A model generated the notes under the pieces. That model saw nothing but the letters and a program-made list of their open reading frames with translations. It was not told the origin of the DNA and ran no database searches. Both the position numbers and the translations under genes were made by a program. 34,213 nt of DNA, taken from contig CBINIT010000010.1 in assembly GCA_966250865.1 (NCBI GenBank), positions 1 to 34,213 of the forward strand. The letters are read 5' to 3'. The stretch is from CAYGGE01 sp966250865 (lineage in GTDB: Bacteria > Patescibacteriota > UBA1384 > CAYGGE01). Shown here in pieces: positions 29,031-34,213 of this stretch; position 1 is the first letter of the stretch, and every line of letters starts with the position of its first letter.

Positions 29031-30398
29031 TCACTTTCCCTTAGTTGTTTCATAGAGCGGGAGTCGTATCCTAAAGACTGTACCTTCATTTGGTATCGAT
29101 GTAAAGCTGATCGAACCTTGATGGGATTCGAGAATTCGTTTAGCAATGTAGAGACCAAGGCCGGTGCCTCTCGTGTCCATAACTAAACTGTTGGTAGCCC
29201 GATAGAAACGTTGAAAGATCCTTGACTGCTCTTTTTCTGGGATGCCTACGCCGTTGTCGGCTACACTGACTACTACCTCTTTTTCTTTTCTACTGAGCTT
29301 TTCTATCGTAATACTTACCTCTTTTTGGTTCTTTTTTGAGTACTTTATAGCATTATCAATAAGATTGCTGAAAACCTGGGCAATTTGGACACTATTACCG
29401 CGAATCTTAATATCTTGCTCTGGTAGGTCAACAAATAAAGCAACGTCTTCGGCAATAGCTCGATTTTGTAGTGATTGTACACTTTCCTCGATTGCTGAGT
29501 TGAGTGACATTGGCCTATGGCTGCTATGTGCATTTTTATCAAGATGCGTAATACTCAAAAGATCAGCTACAATATTTGATAAACGTAAACTTCCATCACG
29601 AAGTTCCTTTACGTAGCGCTTCTGTTTTGGCGTAAGCTTGCCTGCGTCGCCTTCGTAAAGTGTAGCGGCATACCCACGAATAATTGAAAGTGGCGAGTTA
29701 AGTTGGTGTGCAGTCATGGCCACAAATCCACCTTCAATGGCCTCGACATCGTGAAGTTTCTGATCGACTTCCCGTAGTTTCTCCTCAAAAAAGGTTCGTT
29801 CTGTTTTTTCGTGTCTCAGTTGGATGGCCAAGGCACGAGCGAAGAAACTGACGAGAATCAAGAATGAGATCTGGAATGTTCCAATGTAGAGTGGATCCAC
29901 TACCGCAAAGAAATGAGTATTCAAAATGAGATTGCCAGCAATAAACAAGCTAGCAAAGATGGCAATGATGAGTGAGTTTAAGATGTCGAGAGCGAAGGCT
30001 GCCGCGGCGATGGGTAAGATATAGAGTGTAAAGAAGTAGATATTATAGTCTTTAGCTAGCGTAGCGAGGATACCAATGAATATCACATCGGCAATATCTT
30101 TAATGTAGTGTCGCTGCCGGTCATTAAAGTAGCGGTAGATCACACTATAATAGAGTAGTGCAAAGGCAATAACGACGCCGGCAAGCCAGAGGGTGCTTTC
30201 TTCGTTGAAAACGCCGACGTGGAACCTACGAAGCACTATTATAATAGTAAGGACAACGATCCAAACGGTTGCTTCGGCTAAGCGAATGACCGTTTCTTGC
30301 CAGTGATACCGTCGATGCAGCTTCCCGAGTGCTGGGTGCTCGCTAGCAATGTGACTAGCCTCAACCTTTTTTAATAGTCCCATCTTCCCCTCTTTCAC
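29031..30398 (-). CDS. Sensor histidine kinase with N-terminal membrane domain
   Basis: Residues about 35-205 form about six membrane helices (ATVWIVVLTIIIVLR, LAGVVIAFALLYYSVIY, FISFLILVSFF-like segments), followed by a short coiled coil (FFEEKLREVDQKLHDVEA) and the kinase core. The H-box is AMTAHQLNSPLSIIRGYA, with QLN in place of the common ELR; the N-box (NLIDNAIKYS), G1 (VADNGVGIPE), F (RIFQRFYR) and G2 (RGTGLGLYIAKRIL) are intact. The start is GTG 30398 (5 nt from a -10 box) or ATG 30383 (after GAGGGG); family evidence does not decide. Co-transcribed with the response regulator. Confidence 0.94.
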   Translation of the reverse strand: MKEGKMGLLKKVEASHIASEHPALGKLHRRYHWQETVIRLAEATVWIVVLTIIIVLRRFHVGVFNEESTLWLAGVVIAFALLYYSVIYRYFNDRQRHYIKDIADVIFIGILATLAKDYNIYFFTLYILPIAAAAFALDILNSLIIAIFASLFIAGNLILNTHFFAVVDPLYIGTFQISFLILVSFFARALAIQLRHEKTERTFFEEKLREVDQKLHDVEAIEGGFVAMTAHQLNSPLSIIRGYAATLYEGDAGKLTPKQKRYVKELRDGSLRLSNIVADLLSITHLDKNAHSSHRPMSLNSAIEESVQSLQNRAIAEDVALFVDLPEQDIKIRGNSVQIAQVFSNLIDNAIKYSKKNQKEVSITIEKLSRKEKEVVVSVADNGVGIPEKEQSRIFQRFYRATNSLVMDTRGTGLGLYIAKRILESHQGSISFTSIPNEGTVFRIRLPLYETTKGK

Positions 30399-30403
30399 TT
30401 CAT

Positions 30404-30412
30404 ACTATAGCA
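30404..30412 (-). promoter_or_regulatory. Extended -10 promoter of the histidine kinase operon
   Basis: On the minus strand TGC-TATAGT, 5 nt before GTG 30398. No good -35. Confidence 0.55.
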
Positions 30413-30418
30413 GGAGTT

Positions 30419-30610
30419 GGACTTGATTCGCAATTGATTATATGTGTTACCAATGGAAAGCCAGAAATTATTGTTAAGCTTGGAGTCTGGGGAGGTAATG
30501 AGGTGCGACGAGAAATTACCGTCCGACTGCAGAAGGAACGTTTGATAACCTTGTTTAACTACTACGATGACTATGAGCACGGCTATTTTGCTAGGACATT
30601 TAGCTTATAA
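30419..30610 (+). pseudogene. CYTH-domain-like gene fragment
   Basis: The 329-bp gap between the kinase and the next gene holds an open frame with no good start codon that reads very much like protein: GKPEIIVKLGVWGGNEVRRE, then ITVRLQKERLITLFNYYDDY, ending in FARTFSL and TAA at 30610. The PEIIVKLG...RREI pattern resembles the beginning of CYTH (class IV adenylate cyclase/triphosphatase) domains. About 64 codons remain, so it is probably the remnant of a longer gene truncated at the border of the A+T-rich cluster. The rest of the gap up to 30727 shows nothing I can name except a run of seven C near 30705. Confidence 0.5.
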
Positions 30611-30727
30611 GGGCTAGTCGAAAGCTAGGGTATGCATAGCGACTATGTAACTTGATGCTGGTTATAGATATCGCTACCTACCGTCTCTTGAAGCAGTGTT
30701 ATGCCCCCCCTCTTACTTCCTAAAAAA

Positions 30728-31843
30728 CTAGGGCTTAAATGATCCAGTGCTGAGCTGGATATTGTATGCTACTTGCCATGCTTCATCGCAGCCAAGATAG
30801 TAGCTTGCTAATTCTTGATACTTATCGTATACGAGGCCTTTGCTTATGAATTGTGCTTGAGCGGCATCGTTTTTGCGTATGTAGTTCATGGTTAACAATA
30901 AGTTATCGTCACGAAGTGCAGCATGAAATGTGTCTCTGTTGCTAGGCTTAATCCTGGTGCTAATATAGCCAAAAAAGAGAAGTAAGCTGAGGCTTGGAGG
31001 CCCTAGGCTCCCGCTAGTTATCAACTGGACTTCATTTCTACTCTTTAATTGCAGTAGCAGCTGTTCTAATAAAGCTTTATCACTCTCTTCCTGGGAGATT
31101 ATACTGTGGTTTAGTGCATCTATAGTATCGAAGCTACAGATATCATGCCTTGTAACTAATCCGTCAAGGACCTTCATAACCCGATCCGCGATTTTCTCAG
31201 CAGTTGTGAAACCCATAATTTTAGTAAGTATTGCCAGCTCGTCGTATGAATATTTTCCGTTCTCACCGCCATCGGCTAGTATAATCTCTTGCCCTGCAAA
31301 ATCTACTTTGATCGCATCCTTATTAAAGATGGCTAGCCCAGGCTTGAGCTCGGAGATCCTCGTCCCGTTTGTAAAGGATCTAGAAAATAGCAAGAGAAGA
31401 GCCGTTCCGATCCCAGCGAACGCAGCTTTATGTATTAGAGGTAGATCTTCTATTGACTCGCCATGCGTGAACGGTACGTTGAAACCTAGGCCGCCGGTAC
31501 CAGTAGTTCCTATATTTACATAATGAACGGGGTGCTTGATATTACTTAGCTCACTGAATAACCTTGAATAGAATCTAATTAACGAACTGTACCCAAGGCC
31601 AGATTTTTCTGAAAATATCGTAGCAGTATTTATTGCGTTGATTACTACGTTAGGCTGCGATTGCTGAAAAACTCTGCTTAATGATGAGTCGTCTCTTATG
31701 TCAAGAAAAACATCGTTAGTCATAACTGAGCCAGTAGAGCTCCTTATGTCAGCAGCTGTAACGTGATAACCACGCCCTATTAGATGTTTGCCTACTAATC
31801 GCCCAATTGATCCGTTTCCACCTAGAATCAGTGCCGATTTCAT
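30728..31843 (-). CDS. NAD(P)-binding Rossmann-fold dehydrogenase/epimerase-like protein
   Basis: A 371-residue protein beginning MKSALILGGNGSIGRLVGKH, a Gly-rich dinucleotide motif of the SDR/NAD-epimerase type, followed by NVVINAINTATIF, which corresponds to the second conserved region. The catalytic Tyr-x3-Lys of classical SDRs is not obvious, and the C-terminal 150 residues (RNEVQLITSGSLGPPSLSLL, YYLGCDEAWQVAYNIQLS) do not recall a standard family. The substrate is unknown. AAGGAT precedes the ATG. It is divergent from the adenylating enzyme gene and shares its A+T-rich composition, so the two may belong to one pathway. Confidence 0.75.
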   Translation of the reverse strand: MKSALILGGNGSIGRLVGKHLIGRGYHVTAADIRSSTGSVMTNDVFLDIRDDSSLSRVFQQSQPNVVINAINTATIFSEKSGLGYSSLIRFYSRLFSELSNIKHPVHYVNIGTTGTGGLGFNVPFTHGESIEDLPLIHKAAFAGIGTALLLLFSRSFTNGTRISELKPGLAIFNKDAIKVDFAGQEIILADGGENGKYSYDELAILTKIMGFTTAEKIADRVMKVLDGLVTRHDICSFDTIDALNHSIISQEESDKALLEQLLLQLKSRNEVQLITSGSLGPPSLSLLLFFGYISTRIKPSNRDTFHAALRDDNLLLTMNYIRKNDAAQAQFISKGLVYDKYQELASYYLGCDEAWQVAYNIQLSTGSFKP

Positions 31844-31857
31844 TAAGTATCCTTTTC

Positions 31858-31866
31858 GTATACCAC
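31858..31866 (-). promoter_or_regulatory. Possible extended -10 of the Rossmann dehydrogenase gene
   Basis: On the minus strand TGG-TATACG, 14 nt upstream of the start; AAGGAT lies between. The -35 is poor. Confidence 0.4.
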
Positions 31867-31885
31867 TAAAAGCTAATTAGATGTC

Positions 31886-31914
31886 GTGACAGACTTGTAT
31901 GCATAGTATACAAT
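31886..31914 (+). promoter_or_regulatory. Promoter of the adenylating enzyme gene, leaderless type
   Basis: GTGACA (31886-31891), 17 nt, TACAAT (31909-31914), then ATACAC and ATG 31921. Confidence 0.7.
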
Positions 31915-31920
31915 ATACAC

Positions 31921-33384
31921 ATGCTGAAACACATACTCAGAGCCGGCAATTCCGCTAAGGGTAGGGACATTAGCGAAGGCTTTACTAATGCACTAAGTCT
32001 TTTTAAGGATGCCGCAAAGAATGTGCCAGCTTATCGTAGCTTCCTACTTCATAACGGTATTGATGCTTCAAAAATAAGAACCTTGGAAGACTTTGAGACT
32101 ATCCCTCCAATAACTAAAGAGAATTACCTAAAGATGCATCAGTTTAAAGAACTGATTTGGAATGGAGACTTGGCTGATGCTAGGGTTATATCAATGAGTT
32201 CTGGCTCAAGTGGGAAGCCTACCTTTTGGCCACGAGGAACGCAGAGCATTGAGGACTCTGTTGACCTACTCGAAGATCTTTTTACAAATAGTTACAATAC
32301 TAGAGAAAAAAATACACTAGCAATCGTTGCTTTTGCGATGGGCACCTGGATTGCAGGTACGTATATGTATTCTGCAATGCTGGGACTTGCAGATAAGGGA
32401 CATAAAATTACAACCATAACTCCCAGTATCAACAAAGACGAGGTTCTGCGTATTATCGAAAGAATTGGTGGTGAGTTCGACCAGATTATATTGATGGGCT
32501 ACCCACCACTAGTTAAGGATATTGTTGACGCAGCGGTTGAAGACGGAATGAACCTTAAATCATATAACCTCAAACTGCTTTTTGCAGGTGAGACGTTTTC
32601 TGAAAAATGGCGTGACTATGTATTGTCTAAAATAGGGAAAAAGAACGACTTGCATAACGCGCTGACCATATACGGTACTGCAGACGCCGGAATTATGGGG
32701 ATAGAAACGCCCTTATCAGTTTATATTAGAAAGCTTTTGAATAAGGACAAGAAGCTTCTTAAATCTATTTTTCCCGAAGCTGAGATACCCCCATCACTCG
32801 TTCAGTACAATCCAGAGAAAAGATATACTGAGGAAGTGAGTGGCGAAATTCTCTTTACTGTCAGAAATAGCCTGCCGCTGATTCGTTACAATATCCTAGA
32901 TCGGGGCAAGATTGTTACTTGGCAAGAGATGCATAAGACGTTGACTGATGCCGGCCATGAACTACCTAGAGAACTAACCGTCTCTAAGGCCTTGCCATTT
33001 ATTGCTCTGTACGGTAGGCCAGATGTAGCGACTACGTTTTATGCATTGAATGTTTATCCTGAGAACATTAAGTATGGTCTTGAGATCTCCCAGCTCCAGG
33101 CATATATTACGGGTAAATTTGTTGTCAAAACAGTCTTTGACGATGAAAGTCAGGAGCAAAGTCTCCATATATTCATAGAGCTTAAGAATAGGGTTACGCC
33201 CAAGAAAGAACTTAAAGATATTATCTTTCACTCTGTTCTCACGAGCCTAAAAACCAACAACAGTGAATACCGTAAACTTCACGAAGAGCTTAAACATAAA
33301 GCTAATCCAGTCATCCATTTACTCGAGTTTAACGATCCAAATTTCCAATTTACAATCAAACACAAATGGAACAAAAAGACATGA
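31921..33384 (+). CDS. PaaK-like adenylate-forming enzyme (ANL superfamily)
   Basis: A 487-residue enzyme of the phenylacetate-CoA ligase/LuxE-related branch, which activates a carboxylate with ATP. The phosphate-binding loop is SSGSSGKP (93-100), preceded by the typical N-terminal FEIPP-like ETIPPITKENYL; the region IYGTADAGIMGIETP corresponds to the YGxTE box, with Asp in place of Glu; NSLPLIRYNILDRGKI is the late aspartate motif. There is no carrier-protein or thioesterase domain in the frame. It overlaps the next gene by 4 nt (ATGA), so both products are made together. Its acyl substrate and acceptor are unknown. Confidence 0.85.
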   Translation: MLKHILRAGNSAKGRDISEGFTNALSLFKDAAKNVPAYRSFLLHNGIDASKIRTLEDFETIPPITKENYLKMHQFKELIWNGDLADARVISMSSGSSGKPTFWPRGTQSIEDSVDLLEDLFTNSYNTREKNTLAIVAFAMGTWIAGTYMYSAMLGLADKGHKITTITPSINKDEVLRIIERIGGEFDQIILMGYPPLVKDIVDAAVEDGMNLKSYNLKLLFAGETFSEKWRDYVLSKIGKKNDLHNALTIYGTADAGIMGIETPLSVYIRKLLNKDKKLLKSIFPEAEIPPSLVQYNPEKRYTEEVSGEILFTVRNSLPLIRYNILDRGKIVTWQEMHKTLTDAGHELPRELTVSKALPFIALYGRPDVATTFYALNVYPENIKYGLEISQLQAYITGKFVVKTVFDDESQEQSLHIFIELKNRVTPKKELKDIIFHSVLTSLKTNNSEYRKLHEELKHKANPVIHLLEFNDPNFQFTIKHKWNKKT

Positions 33385-34213
33385 CGTTTTTTGATCTTAT
33401 AGGGAAAATTGATGAGTCAGCTGACTCACCAAAGTTTTTTGATTTGTCAAAAGAACAAGATATAGAGGAACTTGAGCTACTCTATAGAAGCGGACGTATA
33501 GCCGAAGTTATTGATGCTGTTCCCGAGGCTATCGAAGACTTGTTTAAAATTGATTTTCCTTATATTGCTCCTAATTCGCCAGAGTACACTAAAACGTATA
33601 AAGTATTTCTAGCCAAGTTGTTAGGCTCTAAGGATATGAAGTATTTTGGGCTATGGGTTTATTACCCATGGAGAAATGCTCTCGTACACATGCCTAGTAA
33701 TGAGCATTATCAGAAGCTACGCACAGCTCGTAATAAATACTTGATAACCCCCGAAGAACAAGAACTTTTCTACGGTGCTAAGATAGGTATCGCAGGTCTC
33801 AGTGTCGGCTCTTCTGCCTTAAACTCAATAGTACTTTCGGGAGGAAGCGGTTTTCTCAGAATTGCAGATAATGACACCTTGGCAATTACAAACCTAAATA
33901 GGCTTAATGCATCGGTTTGTGATTTGACTCGATCGAAAATCTCTGGAGCAGCAAGAAGGATATATGAGATTAACCCATATCAACATTTTGAACTCTTTAG
34001 GGAAGGCCTCAGTCAGGAGAATATCGCACAATTCTTTGGCGAAGGCGACAGTAAATTATCGCTATTCGTTGAAGAGATGGATGATATTAAGCTAAAAATT
34101 GACGCTCGTTTCGAAGCGAGAAAACGAAATATCCCCGTGGTGATGGCTACCGATAACGGTGATAATGTAATACTTGATGTGGAGAGGTTTGACCTTGAAC
34201 CAGATAGGCCACT
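33381..34213 (+). CDS. ThiF/E1-like adenylyltransferase, Rv1355c type (3'-truncated by window)
   Basis: The first 277 residues of a ThiF-family protein. After an N-terminal region (FFDLSKEQDIEELELLYRSG; YFGLWVYYPWRNALVHMPSN) comes the ATP-binding Rossmann motif KIGIAGLSVGSSALNSIVLSG and then LRIADNDTLAITNLNRLNAS, the Asp and Asn-Arg motifs of E1-like enzymes, followed by VMATDNGDNVILDVERFDLE. This arrangement is that of the Rv1355c family, which in many members carries a C-terminal nitroreductase-like domain; that part would lie outside the window. An ATG at 33366 in the same frame is an alternative start. E1-like enzymes adenylate carboxyl ends of proteins or small molecules. Confidence 0.85.
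   Translation, partial: MTFFDLIGKIDESADSPKFFDLSKEQDIEELELLYRSGRIAEVIDAVPEAIEDLFKIDFPYIAPNSPEYTKTYKVFLAKLLGSKDMKYFGLWVYYPWRNALVHMPSNEHYQKLRTARNKYLITPEEQELFYGAKIGIAGLSVGSSALNSIVLSGGSGFLRIADNDTLAITNLNRLNASVCDLTRSKISGAARRIYEINPYQHFELFREGLSQENIAQFFGEGDSKLSLFVEEMDDIKLKIDARFEARKRNIPVVMATDNGDNVILDVERFDLEPDRP

Noticed and set aside
1..34213. CRISPR array, insertion sequence or prophage
   Set aside because: No regularly spaced repeats, transposase or integrase genes, or structural phage genes were seen; the two holin-family names refer to general membrane proteins.

Overview
The window (about 34 kb, roughly half G+C) looks like a chromosome segment of a small-genome bacterium, most probably a Patescibacteria/CPR member, possibly Saccharibacteria-like. 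That is inference from the mix of compact housekeeping genes, a TrmB-type regulator, a flippase/DUF2079 fusion and many small orphan proteins; no rRNA is present to settle it.

Layout. 1-2.6 kb: 3' end of pyrG, a small orphan ORF, a DHH/DHHA1 phosphoesterase and rpsT. 2.6-5.6 kb: lepB, a cysteine-free family-4-type uracil-DNA glycosylase, a roughly 700-bp non-coding stretch that looks like a structured RNA gene, and a helical protein that may have a heme-oxygenase-like fold. 5.6-9.2 kb: dnaE. 9.4-14 kb: rpmA, an orphan gene, rplS with a long acidic tail, yraN, gltX and a GT4 glycosyltransferase. 14-18.7 kb (mostly minus strand): tRNA-Gln behind an HNH nuclease gene, a flippase-DUF2079 fusion, a GT2 glycosyltransferase and a TrmB-like regulator. 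18.8-25 kb: a DUF3050-like protein, glutamate dehydrogenase, membrane proteins, an orphan, a cysteine desulfurase, and a three-gene operon (desulforedoxin-like, YqjD/DUF883-like, YqjE-like). 25-28.6 kb: tRNA-Glu with a tRNA-derived repeat behind it, then three G+C-rich orphans with lipoprotein, membrane-anchor or secretion signals, interrupted by a B3/B4-domain gene. 28.6-30.4 kb: a histidine kinase/response regulator pair. 30.4-34.2 kb: a more A+T-rich cluster, running off the window, with a Rossmann dehydrogenase, a PaaK-like adenylating enzyme and a ThiF/E1-like adenylyltransferase of the Rv1355c type. It is bordered by a decayed CYTH-like fragment.

Two expression styles stand out. Many genes have a -10 box only 5-7 nt upstream of the start codon and no Shine-Dalgarno sequence, so they are probably leaderless; several -10 boxes are preceded by TGN. 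In contrast, the G+C-rich orphans (9877, 21721, 25462, 26573, 27952) have mostly near-consensus TTGACA/TATAAT-type promoters, leaders of about 65-135 nt with hairpins close to the predicted transcription start, and mostly strong private terminators. They read as self-contained expression units scattered among housekeeping genes.

The strongest candidates for unfamiliar biology are the adenylation/E1 cluster at the right end, the structured RNA at 3.93-4.3 kb, the orphan cassettes, and the tRNA-Glu-derived element at 25.2-25.35 kb. All calls come from reading the sequence; no database search or folding program was run.
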